DNA of 64,000 bases from Styela clava (taxonomy: Eukaryota > Chordata > Ascidiacea > Stolidobranchia > Styelidae), in the NCBI RefSeq assembly GCF_964204865.1, contig NC_135263.1:9221426-9285425 (forward strand), read 5' to 3'. This document shows, in pieces, positions 21,482 to 32,628 of the stretch. Positions within the stretch are counted from its first letter, which is position 1. Every line of letters starts with the position of its first letter. The position numbers and the translations under genes are program-made. The notes below the pieces were generated by a model. The model was not told the origin of the DNA, searched no databases, and saw nothing but the letters and a program-made list of their open reading frames with translations.

Positions 21482-22267
21482 ATGGCTGAACTCGATATCG
21501 TTGTCTATGAGGCAAAATTGTCTGAGCAAATGGAAAGATTTGATGATATGGTGAAATGCATGAAGAAAGTTGCTGAAGTTGGTCGCCCTCTCACTGTTGA
21601 AGAAAGAAATCTTCTCTCTGTTGCTTACAAGAATGTTATTGGTGCTAGAAGAGCTTCTTGGAGAATACTTTCCAGCATAGAGTCAAAGTTAAAAGACAGT
21701 GAAACTGTCGACAATGAAAAGTTATCCATTCTGCAAGAATATCGTAGTGTTATAGAAGAGGAATTGAGCAGCACTTGTCGTGAAATAATGGATCTAATTG
21801 ATGAGCATTTATTTCCGAATTCAGCAGATGATGAGTCTAAAGTATTCTATCTGAAGATGAAAGGAGATTATCAGAGGTATATCGCTGAATATCAATCGGG
21901 AGATAACAGAGGGAAAGCTGCAGAAAAAAGCTTGAAGGCATATGACGAAGCTAGAGAATTGGCAAAGAAAAGTTTGCGTTCCACGGATCCTATTCGCTTA
22001 GGACTGGCTCTCAACTTCTCTGTTTTCTACTATGAGATCCTAAATCAGCCCACAGAGGCATGCGAACTCGCAAGAACAGCTTTTGATAGTGCGATTGCAG
22101 AATTGGACACCTTGAGTGAGGCATCGTACAAGGATTCAACACTGATCATGCAGCTACTGAGGGACAACTTGACCCTTTGGACATCGGATATGGCGGGAGA
22201 TGACGCATGTGATCAAACAGAAGATGTCGTCTTGCAGGACGTGGAATCCAATGATGCCAAAGATTAA
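21482..22267 (+). CDS. YWHAE: 14-3-3 protein, epsilon type
   Basis: This intronless frame encodes 261 residues. I chose the ATG at 21482; an upstream in-frame extension has no ATG. 14-3-3 proteins are cytosolic dimers that bind phosphoserine or phosphothreonine motifs and control the location and activity of many signalling partners. Conserved blocks are [54 protein letters not shown] and [19 protein letters not shown], and they carry the phosphopeptide-binding Lys, Arg and Tyr residues. The tail VLQDVESND matches the epsilon-type ALQDVEDEN and differs from the zeta/beta group, and the N-terminal helix ([18 protein letters not shown]) also fits epsilon. It lies head-to-tail between the dehydrogenase and POLR2F. 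Epsilon is a confident subgroup call, not proven orthology. Confidence 0.93.
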   Translation: MAELDIVVYEAKLSEQMERFDDMVKCMKKVAEVGRPLTVEERNLLSVAYKNVIGARRASWRILSSIESKLKDSETVDNEKLSILQEYRSVIEEELSSTCREIMDLIDEHLFPNSADDESKVFYLKMKGDYQRYIAEYQSGDNRGKAAEKSLKAYDEARELAKKSLRSTDPIRLGLALNFSVFYYEILNQPTEACELARTAFDSAIAELDTLSEASYKDSTLIMQLLRDNLTLWTSDMAGDDACDQTEDVVLQDVESNDAKD

Positions 22268-22513
22268 GAATTTTTTGAATATGTATAAGCATCTACAGTA
22301 ACAATTGAATGAATAGTATAAAACTGACTGACTGGATAATTGGAATTTGCAAAATGTAACTTTAGTATGTAATATTGTGACTTGATCAACTTGTTATGTA
22401 TGGCAACCGTCATTTGCACATCTCAATATCTAAATTAGCACTGAAAATAATTGTTTGGTTTGTAATGAAGTAGCCAGTTAGCAATCCCACAGCTTATAGA
22501 AAATAGATAGGCT

Positions 22514-22519
22514 AATAAA
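22514..22519 (+). terminator. Candidate polyadenylation signal of the 14-3-3 gene
   Basis: AATAAA lies about 247 bases after the 14-3-3 stop. A second AATAAA is at 22635-22640, after a T-run. Either could direct 3' end formation; no cleavage site can be placed from the sequence alone. Confidence 0.45.
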
Positions 22520-22640
22520 GAAACAATGAAAACATGTTAATAATATAAAGAACTTGACAATATGCTTGGAATATTTAGTTGATGTCTGTATTGCTGAATA
22601 CTTGGTTTCAATTCAATGCTATTTCATTTTTTTTAATAAA

Positions 22641-24905
22641 TATGTTCAATGTAATTTTTTACATGTAAAATGTCATTTTTAAAACTATGAATGATTCTAT
22701 TTGGATATTTCGATGTTATATGACACTATTGAGGACTTTCCAATGTGACATTCACTGACTAATCGTAACATATGTGAGTATACTTTCCAAAAATCGTTGA
22801 CCAAACTTACCCTTCTCTTTGAGAGATTTTTTCCGCCTAGTGATGAAATTAGTCTTTATATTTTTGTTCAATAAGACTATTGTACTAAACTTCAAAAATT
22901 TGTCATACGTTTCCACTATGGTTACTACTGATGTATAGTAAATATTTGAAAAGACGGAATCAGCAAAGTATCAGTTTTTGTTAAACTGCTTGGATACCAT
23001 GCCATATAGGATATAGCAGGGATAGCCAACATGTTTTCTACCGCGATCGACTAAAATATTCAAAATAGCTCGCGATCGACTGATCGGTAATAATGTCACA
23101 CACAAAAACAAATGCAGATAATTGTACACATGCATACAAAAAATTCCGCTCTCGCCAATAAGTTGCGCATGTACAGTGCTTTATTCATCCCGTTTTAAAA
23201 CACACAATAGGCACTGCATGAAACTGGTACAAGTAAATTCATGTCATCATAAATTTTTTCCATGATTATTACTTGATTCGTAATAAATTTGATATTTCAA
23301 TTTTAAATGATCTCTGGAAATTATCCAGTACAGGATATTAGGTAGCTGTTTTATACTTGTAACAATTTTGATGTTTGGTAGATGTTTTTTGAAAGCCCAA
23401 TACAAAGTAATGGTAGTTTTACATCTGTACCTGACATTATTATTTGATGTATCGTTTTGCTGCTTCAGTTTCGTAGCTTGCTTTTGTGGATTTGCTTATA
23501 CACAGTGAAAAAAAAGCCAAAAAAAATTATCCCAACTGTAATTTGTTCAGTTTTCTATAAAGGAACGATTACCATATTTACATCCTAAGAAATGTGATCG
23601 CTATTATGTTCTTGTATATTGTCAAATTTTTGAAAGGAATTCCAATTTCTTGTGGGAAATTTTGTACTGCAACATTAGTTCATTTTTTATTGAATTTCTT
23701 AAATTGCTATCAATTCTTAGAGAAAGTGTTGAAAATGGCATAATACCAAATATCATTGTATCATAATAGGACATTATATGCTTGCTGAATTCTGTTTTTG
23801 TTCCTGATTTTATATGTTAATTTGAGTCACGATATGAGATCTTCACTAACTACTATAGTTCTGTAATTTGAAAAGTTCTTTAATTTTTAAATATATTCCA
23901 CTTTCTAACATAATTGATGTTCATTCCAATTAATGTCAGTACAAGGAAAACAAGTCATTGTATTAAACCACTCCTAATAATGTATGTTAAATTCACAGAA
24001 GTAATCGGTGAATGTTGGCGAATATAACTTCTATTTCTTTCAAATCCCTCTGCTAGAATACTCAGTAATGCCACTATAATATCTTTTAATGATTGTCTTG
24101 GGGTTTTTTCAATTATTAGAATAGCAAATATAACGACCGATACTACACTCCCGTGGGTCTTGGAATTCAACAATTTTTTCATTGAAATTTTCTCCATCTA
24201 CAACAGCAGATAGACTACCCTTATTAATGGCTCCTGAGCTCATTTTTGAGTAATAATGCGTCAACATAATTCCGTCTGAACCCCAGGGAATGAAGGCTGT
24301 TCATCTTATTGTATTTTTGCAAATCTTAAAAGTTATAAGTGCTCGTGTACGAGTATAGCCAATGTTGATTGGGTTATGAATTTTATCATTACACTGCAGT
24401 TATTAAAAAGATCGATAGTACCTTGTTTTGACAATATGAGCTTTTATTCATGTTAGTGTTCTTTATTGTTTGGAGCAGCATCTAACATTTCACCTGACAA
24501 TTTCATGACTTAATATTATTAATGACCCATGCCTAGTTGATTAAGTATACCCATAATAGAAGAATATTTAAATTTTGACCAAAAAATGCATATATAAAGA
24601 TTTGCATTACTTATTAGAGCAAGAAAAGCATTTTATATCAGAATCTTCAATTGAAATTGTTATAAGTTAGTTGTTATAAAATAGTTAACATTTGGTTATA
24701 AGCTCTTTCTTCTCGTTATACAGATTGAATAATGAAAATGAAATCTATTCTGGGTATGCTTTATCTTCCAGTAGTTAGTTAACTTGTAAAATTTTGATTG
24801 TTTTCAATGTTTTTGTTATTGATGTCAGTAGTGAAATAGAAACTTTACATTACAGATTTCTAGCAGTAATTTATAAATAGTTTATTGTACTTGGATCCTG
24901 AGAAA
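22641..24905. other. Gene-free spacer with a hAT-like end
   Basis: About 2.2 kb without a supported gene. At 23018-23040 the sequence CAGGGATAGCCAACATG begins a hAT-like terminus followed by two GCGATCGAC blocks (about 23042-23085). I found no matching right end, so this is probably a solo or truncated end. The region directly before 24906 contains AGs (at 24855, 24862 and 24879-24880) suitable as 5' UTR acceptors for POLR2F. Confidence 0.4.
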
Positions 24906-25289
24906 ATGTCTGATCATGAGGATGATGGTTTTGATGAAGGATTTGATGATGAAGGAGAAGGGATGGAGGATGTGGAAGATGCTAATGATGATAATCAAGA
25001 AGAAGGAGGTGTTGGGATTCTAGATGCCCATGAAGCAGGCCCTATAAGTCCTGCGAATCGTATTACTTCACCTTATATGACGAAATATGAACGTGCCCGT
25101 GTGTTGGGAACCAGGGCGCTACAAATATCAATGAATGCTCCTGTGATGGTAGAATTAGAAGGAGAAACTGACCCTCTACAAATCGCAATGAAAGAACTAA
25201 AAGCAAAAAAGATTCCTATTATTGTTCGAAGATATTTACCGGATGGTAGTTATGAGGACTGGGGTATTGAAGAGTTGATAATTGAGTAA
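24906..25289 (+). CDS. POLR2F: RNA polymerases I, II and III subunit RPABC2
   Basis: This intronless frame encodes 127 residues, the same length as human POLR2F. I chose the ATG at 24906; the longer in-frame stretch upstream has no ATG. The N-terminal third is a very acidic Asp/Glu/Gly tail ([18 protein letters not shown]). The C-terminal part is the conserved RPB6 core: [59 protein letters not shown] and [16 protein letters not shown]6 is shared by all three nuclear RNA polymerases, where it stabilises the clamp and the contact between the large subunits and other factors. The gene sits 508 bp upstream of the FMO start on the same strand. Confidence 0.97.
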   Translation: MSDHEDDGFDEGFDDEGEGMEDVEDANDDNQEEGGVGILDAHEAGPISPANRITSPYMTKYERARVLGTRALQISMNAPVMVELEGETDPLQIAMKELKAKKIPIIVRRYLPDGSYEDWGIEELIIE

Positions 25290-25797
25290 CTTGGACTTTA
25301 CGAGACCGTATGGATTACTACGTTTGTTTGAGTAAAGCTATAGCTACTATGCATGTTCAAATCGAACTAGGATATTGACGAAGTGCGGCTGGCTTCCAAA
25401 CTGTCATCTACTGGTGGACGACTTGAAATCTATTAAAATAATTATACTATTCCATGGTCTAGTAAATGTCTTGATTTTAAATTGGTTTTTAAACATTATT
25501 TAATAGGTCATTATCGGGGTCAAAAAAATTTCTAACCACAATTGAAAAATGAGCGTTTACCTGCTGGTTTCAGAAGTTTAGGTGAGCTGTATGACACAGA
25601 ACAATACTCTTATTTCTACATTGTGTGTTGCCAGACAAAATTAATGTCACAATTATGTGTATTCAAATTTTGTTTGAAATTATGATACTGCATACATTTT
25701 TTATTATCTTAAAACTGCCATCATTTTTTAGAATCTATATTGAGTATTCCTAAATGATATTCTATATATTACTGGGTAATTGATTCTTGATATCAAA
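25290..25797. other. POLR2F-FMO intergenic spacer
   Basis: This 508-bp AT-rich spacer contains the POLR2F 3' UTR and the FMO promoter. ATTAAA occurs at 25433, a common variant polyadenylation signal. No other feature is visible. Confidence 0.35.
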
Positions 25798-28700
25798 ATG
25801 AAAGTTTTGAATGTAGCTGTTATTGGAGCAGGGGCTGCTGGTGAGTTTTCAGATTATTTATGTTTGTGTGTTAGTGTGTATCCATTTTCTATATATAAAA
25901 AAAAAAGTTTTATAAAGCTGAAGGATTAAATATGAAGACTCAGAATAGTTTAGAATTTAAGTCTGTCTTGTGAATAATTTTGTTAGATAAATTTAGATAC
26001 GGTATATGAATCATTGTGTTCTATGAAAATGGGAATTCACAGAATCACAGAAAATCATCACTTTTTCCTATGAGTAATAATTTTGAATATCATCACACTA
26101 ATTTCTTCCTAATCCAAATAACTCTTGTATCATCTGTTCAAATGGCATTCAAATAAAAAAAATTAGGTAGAAAATATTACACCTGAATGGGATTTCTTGA
26201 TCAAAGTGCTGGATGGTATATATTTCTATCACCTCTATAAATCTGCAGACACAATAGACATAATGTCATCGAAATTTTGTGACTCATTTCCATACACATG
26301 AAAATACTTATCATGAAAATGAGCTGTTTGTGTCCATATGTCATGCAACATTATATGATATCCGTTCAAATTAGGTTGCCGCAATTTTCAATCAATACAT
26401 ATATTATAAATATGATCAATTTGAATAATTTATTGATTGAATCAAAATTTACAGTACAGTCGATATGATGATATAGCAAATAGCAATGTTATTAGATGGA
26501 TAGTGCTCCAAAAGTGTGTGTACCAATATGGAGGTAACTAATTTTTTCCCTACTTTACATCAAGTTGTGTAAAGGAACTGACATCTATGGGCAGAGAGTA
26601 TATTAATTTGACTAACACAGACAGTCCCCGAACTCGTAATAGAACTAAAATAAGGAAATTTGGAATAAAATTATGGCCTAACCTGGTACACACACTACAG
26701 GAGTACCGGGCGTATTTGGCAAAAAATTTTACACAAAGGAATGTTAAAGATTATTTTCTGCTATGCAAATTGAGCCTATTTTTACTTGATGTAATTTAAA
26801 TTTTCAAAGGTCTATGTGCAGCACGTCATATAGCTGCTCGACCTGATTTGAAACCTGTTATATACGAACAGTCATCATCTGTTGGTGGTGCATGGTTTTA
26901 CAGGGAAGAAACAGACAAAGATGAAAATGGACTTAAAATTCATTCAGCAATGTACAAAAATCTTAAGTTAGTATTTCTCTAACTGATATTATTGTCACCA
27001 AGCAAAGTCATTACTGGTTCAAATATTTATTTTGTCTGATTTACAGTCATGCTAATGTAGTAATGTTATAGTATTATATGCCTGGTGCGTAATGTGATAA
27101 TATTGATTCTAACATTCCCAGTAATGTACACACACTATAAGATTTGTTATGGATTAGCAACTCAACTAACTTGTTAACAATTTTTTTTTTGTCATTACAT
27201 TCAAATTTGGTTATTCAATTTGAATTTATTGTGCCTGCGTTAACATCTCCAAGCATCTCGTTAGTCTACTATTATGTGATCTAGCAAATACAAATGAATA
27301 ATAGTTGTTTTAAATAATAAATTGAGACCATTATCTCATATAAAACATGCTTATTAAAACTGGAAGAAATAGATCCCTTTCAGACTCTAAAAGCATTCCA
27401 AGCTGCCGCGGTCATTGAAAGGATTCATTACTTTTTCTTCTTTCAGGACAAATCTTCCAAAGCAGGTAATGGAATTCCCAGATTTTCCTTTTGATGAAAA
27501 ACTTCCATCCTTCTTGTATCATGAACAAGTTCAAGATTATTTAGAAAAATATTGTGACAACTTCAAATTAAGGAAATACATTAAGGTGAGAAATCAAATT
27601 GTATATTTTTTGATAACTAGATTAGAAATGCCAAATTTTCAAAAATTTGTTTTCAATGTTACTGCTGACTACCATGCTGGTGGTCATAATAAGTTCAATG
27701 ATTTTGATGAATATGCCCTCTGTACTCTCTTGTTTTCAGGTACAGTTTTCTTCATTTTCTAAGCATATCAAACTTGAAACTGGCCAGCCATCCTCATAAC
27801 TAACCAGGTGACTGGACAAAAGGTTGTGCTTTATTATTAGTGTTTATTTCTCCTATTCTCTGGAATACATACAGGCAGTAGATTATTATATTTGCCTGAA
27901 GCTTGGAGTAAGATAGAGTTTAGTTTTTGAATTTCCATTGCGATTGAATTAGATTACTTTTTGTTAATCAGTAATAGACCAAACAAAAGTTAGAGTTGTT
28001 TGCTTCATGACTAATAAGACATGATTTACCATTCATAATATCATGTGCAAGATGCAGTTATGTTGCTTTTGCATATTATAGCTAGTACCGCTATATCCAA
28101 AATTGTCTTAGCTTATGCATTATTCATAACTTATGGTTTGTAAATACTGGTGCTTGAGCAGGGTTCTGCGATTGATGAATTTTCATGTACTTTTGTCTTC
28201 GTTGGACATTTTGATTTGGCATATTGTATAGGTGCCCTGTGTTGAAAGTGAATGTTCATTCATATTCTTCGTTAACCAAATTTCCCCGAGTTAATAGTCT
28301 TGAGTTTCTCTGTTTCCCATTCCATTTCCCATATTTCATTAAATTGAAAAACTTATCCATCTGGATTAGTTCAGAAAGCTGAATATATTGGAAATATCGG
28401 TATATTTTTAGCCAATATCAGAAAAATGGCTGATATTGCCGATACCGATACGGCGATACCGGATACCAATATATCAGTGCGTTTTTAATTTCTATCAATA
28501 TACTCTGGATATATTGATACTGGAATTCCAAATTAATAGCTTTTAAACAATATATTAATTCACTTTCGTGTGACATAAACTAAGTGTTATTGATCTATTC
28601 TATTATCTTCGATTTCTATTTACATTCCTGAAAATAAAATCATAAAACAAATAATGAATTACATGTTGTGGTCTTATTTGAATAATGTATTAAAATAAGG

Positions 28701-31649
28701 TAATCTTCTGATTTATTCTTTATTTTCTTCAAAGTTTGAAACATTTGTTGAACATGTAAAACCAGTATCGCAATCTGAAGGTGAAAGAAGTTGGGAAGTG
28801 ACCGTGAAAAATGTGAAAGAAAATACAACATCGAAGTCTGTTTTCGATGCTATTTTTGTCTGCAATGGGTAAGGAATATTGTAATAATTGTTTGTGGGTT
28901 GATGATTTCAAATATAGTTTATGGATGTGAGATTTTTGTTTCTGGATTCAACAAGAAGAAAATAAACATGGTAGAGTTAGGTATAGTATGGAAACTCATC
29001 TTATTCATCCAGAGGGGGGGGGGGGGGGGTTCTTGTCCATTGGCCAGCCCCAGGTGGAGTTTGGAAGTGGGAAATATATTGGATGATATAGATCCATGGT
29101 CGAAGAAGATTTTACTGGCCTGTGTCTATTTGAGCTAGCTACCCTGCGAAGTGGTCTAAGAAATCCTCTCTTAAGTACAACCATCATTTGATTCTAATCG
29201 ATGGACCCATGTAGGGGTAATCATGGTACACAGTATGAAACCCATGATGATGGACAAGATTGGTTTGTCAACATATAACTGTACATACAGTAATTTTTGT
29301 TCTGTTTCAGGCATTACGCCTCACCACTCATACCAAACATACCCGGTAAAGAATATTTCAAAGGTGAAATGTCACATAGTCATACCTACAGACACCCAGA
29401 AGTATTTTCTGGTAAAAGGATCGTTTTACTAGGAGGAAGAAGTTCGGGACAAGATATTTCACTCGATCTGGCAAAACATGCGTCAGATGTTCATATTACT
29501 ATTAGTCATCGCACACCTCGCATACAAGGCAAATTGCCCAAATGTATATCGCAGGTAATGGCCTACTTGCAATTTTTGTCAAGTATTTGTACCTTACTTT
29601 ACCTGCTGTGTAAAATTGGGAGACATCCCTGTCATCTGTCAATTCCTGTTCGAAAAAGTTATGGTTTTTGAATTCACTCGTCCACATGCTGGTCTATTTA
29701 TGATGTTTAATAGGGCATGATAGAAATAGTCATTTTTTATGTCAAATTATTACGAAAAAACCCTCAATCTCTGAGTGATTTAAAAAAATCTGGCTCTGGG
29801 TCCTATAAATTTCCAATCCTGTTGACAACAGGAAATTTGATTAAGACTTGACTTTAGAACCATGACAACCATGTATTATAAACAAATACTTTGGTGTATG
29901 CAAGTCTTATCAAATTGTCTGTTGAGAATTCGACTTTATACTTTTTTGGAGTTTATTTCGAAAATAAAGAACATTGATGACCACAATTAAAAAGACTTCA
30001 GCTGACGACTCCAGTATTAATACAAACTCGCAACTCTTCGACTCCACAGCACAGAATTCACCACTAATATGCTGCCTAACTGATTATGTTTGAATTAAGT
30101 TTTTGAATCCAGTCAGCAATTAGTCAATAATTGATTATTTGTAGTTCTATGTGGAATATGATAATTTGTGAATTTATTTCTGAGCTATTGTCTTACATTA
30201 AAGTAAGTAGTTATCTGAGGTTGTTAAAACCCAGGAATAATTCTACATGTTCTACTAATGGTGGAAGACATATTGATTTGAATTATCAAATTTGCTCATG
30301 GTTTAACACAGTTAAACAGTGTCACATTACACAGAATCGTTGTTTTACAGGCACCATCAATATCATCTTTCTTACCTGATGGGAAAACTATAGTTTTTGA
30401 AGACGGTAGCCAAACTGAAGCAGACTGCCTAATTTTTTGCACAGGATATGGTTATGGATTCCCTTTTTTGGATGAATCTTGTGACATAAGTGTGGATGAA
30501 GGAAGAATAAGATACTTGTATAACCACACAATCAATCCTTCCCATCCATCCATGACATTTATTGGCATATGTTCACGGATTTGCCCATTTCCCCAATTTC
30601 ATTATCAGGTATGCTTTTGCTTTTATTTCTTCTCTGTCGTGGAGAGTTCGGAGTTTTGTTTTGATAATTTTCAATAACCCAGGTGCTATACAGCCTTGCG
30701 ACTATGGATGGAACAATTGAACTTCCTTCCAAAGATGAAATGTTGAAAGAAATAGAGGAAGATTATCGGAATAGGTTGCAAGAAGGAATGCCACACAGGT
30801 ATTCATATCAGAAATTTGTGGATTCTTGTATTTTGCGCTACAATAAGTTTTGAATTCAAATAAACCGAAAATATCTATTTTGTAGAATAGTCTCTAATCT
30901 ATACATTTAAATTTTATTGCAATATAGCACATTAAATTCAAAGTTACTGAAACGTTGGCAAATTTACAAATGAATAGAGTGATTTAGTAAAATGCTATAT
31001 TTTACAAAATTGTCTTTTTGTTATTCCATCGCCGAGCCATTCATTGCACTAGACCTGACATGGGCTAACTATGGCCCGTGCGCCAAATTCAGACCGTTGG
31101 GTAATTCAATCTGGCCCACCTGATGCTGCAACAACCAAACTAAAACAAAATTTTTATTAAAAGTAGTTTAAGGAATTTGTTGAGATTGCAATTAAATTTA
31201 GTTTTGGCACAAGGCTCATTGTTTTTTTTTCACTTTTGCTTTTGTAACACTGTAATGTGTTATATTGTTCATTAACTGTAACTTTTTGCGTCACACCTAC
31301 ATGGCCCGGCAGTCTAAGTGGGCCAAATTCTTGGCCCCTGGTTCAAAAACCTTGCCCACCCCTGCACTAGACAGTAATCTGACCTGCTGCACTGCCAAAC
31401 TTAAAATCAGTATCATTAATTATGTGAAATGAATATTGTTTGTGCAGGGCATCACATGTGCTAGCGGCAAGACAGTGGGCGTACAACGACAAGCTTGCTG
31501 ATGAAGCAGATGTTCCCAGATTGAATCAGCGCGTTCAAAAATTGTATGATGACATACACCATACAAGAGTTGCTATGTTGCTTGATTATAAAGAAAATGA
31601 AATAGGCCTACTGGAAAACGGGTCATATAATGTTGTCTGCAAGAAATGA
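25798..31649 (+). CDS. Flavin-containing monooxygenase, eight exons
   Basis: Joining exons 25798-25840, 26810-26966, 27447-27585, 28735-28868, 29311-29554, 30351-30608, 30683-30798 and 31448-31649 gives an unbroken 430-residue protein, and every intron is GT-AG. The enzyme would use NADPH and O2 to oxygenate nitrogen or sulfur nucleophiles. Visible motifs are the FAD-binding GAGAAG (residues 10-15), EQSSSVGGAWFY after it, the FMO signature F-x-G-x3-H-x3-Y (FKGEMSHSHTY, 174-184), an NADPH-binding loop GGRSSG (199-204), and the C-terminal CLIFCTGYGYGFPF (265-278). The middle glycine of the NADPH loop is replaced by Arg, a position that varies in short FMOs. The length fits the short invertebrate, plant and fungal FMOs rather than the vertebrate enzymes of about 530 residues, and no C-terminal membrane anchor is seen. 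Exact substrate unknown. Introns 1 and 7 carry transposable elements. Confidence 0.92.
26622..26708 (+). mobile_element. Palindromic MITE family, truncated copy A (FMO intron 1)
   Basis: This segment matches the centre and inner right arm of the copies at 34091-34328, 35907-36142 and (inverted) 46665-46898. Shared blocks include AATAGAACTAAAATAAGGAA and ATTATGGCCTAACC followed by CTGGTACACAC. It lacks the left arm and the CCGGTGTCCGCCATCTTGG part of the right arm, but a GGAGTACC end block follows directly at 26700. It is therefore a deletion derivative. Confidence 0.7.
28381..28480. repeat. Hairpin-forming repeat in FMO intron 3
   Basis: The segment is built from variants of GATATCGGTATC and its complement. 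GCCAATATCAG at 28411-28421 can pair with CTGATATTGCC at 28430-28440 (one mismatch), and several GATACCG units follow. It looks like a fragment of a dispersed inverted-repeat element, but the borders are unclear. Confidence 0.4.
29014..29029 (+). repeat. G16 homopolymer in FMO intron 4
   Basis: A run of 16 G residues lies in an otherwise AT-rich intron. Such runs are length-variable and hard to sequence, so the exact length may be uncertain. Confidence 0.9.
31055..31364. mobile_element. hAT MITE in FMO intron 7 with exact 8-bp target duplication
   Basis: The element is flanked by CACTAGAC on both sides (31047-31054 and 31365-31372). The right end reverse-complements to CAGGGGTGGGCAAGG and the left end reads CTGACATGGGCTAAC, an imperfect terminal inverted repeat. 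Subterminal GGCCC blocks occur at both ends (31073-31078 and 31333-31338 among them). It is 310 bp long with no coding capacity and lies inside an intron of the monooxygenase, 250 bp after exon 7. Confidence 0.85.
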
Positions 31650-32628
31650 TAATTTTTTGTATTTGTGTTTACTATATAGTTTAATAATCCTATGGTGTTA
31701 TTTTTTTTTCCAGACGTCAATTGAGCAAATTTTGCCATATATGTTTGTTTATTCATTGCAATATGCAAATTTCATTGACACTTTAAACTGTAATTGCTTA
31801 CGTTATAAACATTCTCAATGTAGTAGAAAGCTAGGCATTAAATGCATTTTGTGAGTATCCATTATGCTATGTTCGCTCTCGCACCTAAAAATAGTTCGGA
31901 CGAGGATTCGATGAAGAATAATTGTGCAATATTTTAATTTTCTTACCGCTTGGATATAACATTTGTATCTTATATGAACATGAATACATGCCTTAACTTT
32001 GTTTTGTGTGTGCGGTCTTGTTCATCTCAACGCTTTTCAACAAGGTAGGGGGAACAGGCAGAGGACTTTAACCGTGCCGTGAATACTTCTTGGCCTACAG
32101 ATTTGAGGTGGCGGTATTTGGAGGTAAGTGTTTTCAGTACTCTCATCTGAGCCGAGTATGAATGGGGCTATCTGTTGCAACTTGCAGTGCGTGCTGAGAG
32201 CGCCGGTCACGTAACTGGGTGAATTGGAAGAAATTCGCAGAAGACTTGGCTCAAGTAATTTGTGTTGAGAATTATTACTATGGTGTTCGAACACATCAAG
32301 ATTGAAGGAAATCCGCACAGAAGACTTGGCTCAAGTAATTTCTGTTGAGAATTAATACCATTGTGTTCCAACACATCAAGTAAGCTTTTATCGACAGCGT
32401 GTTGGATAAAACGTGATCACGAGCAAACGGTGATATTCAATGGGTTTCGCGAGCCGTTCTTGGAAAGGCTCGATAGACAACGAACAAAAATGTCGTGTCC
32501 CGCTAGTCAAGTGCTTTATACTGTTGGTATTGATTCAATCAAAAATATATATGCACAATACGTAATTTAATAAACATGCTAAAATAACCCAACACATGTA
32601 TGTAGTTCATCATTGTGGCTGATTGCTT
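31650..32628. other. Spacer between two convergent genes
   Basis: The FMO gene (plus) and the lectin-like gene (minus) end on either side of this 979-bp stretch, so it holds both 3' UTRs. ATTAAA at 31836-31841 could serve the FMO transcript. A tandem duplication lies at 32224-32380. A 93-codon minus frame at 32037-32318 is not recognisable. Confidence 0.4.
32224..32380. repeat. Two-unit tandem repeat, 80-bp period
   Basis: Two adjacent copies share the block AAGACTTGGCTCAAGTAATT (32241 and 32321, 80 bp apart) and both end with AACACATCAAG. They differ by scattered substitutions, so the duplication is not brand new. No protein or RNA is implied. Confidence 0.8.
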
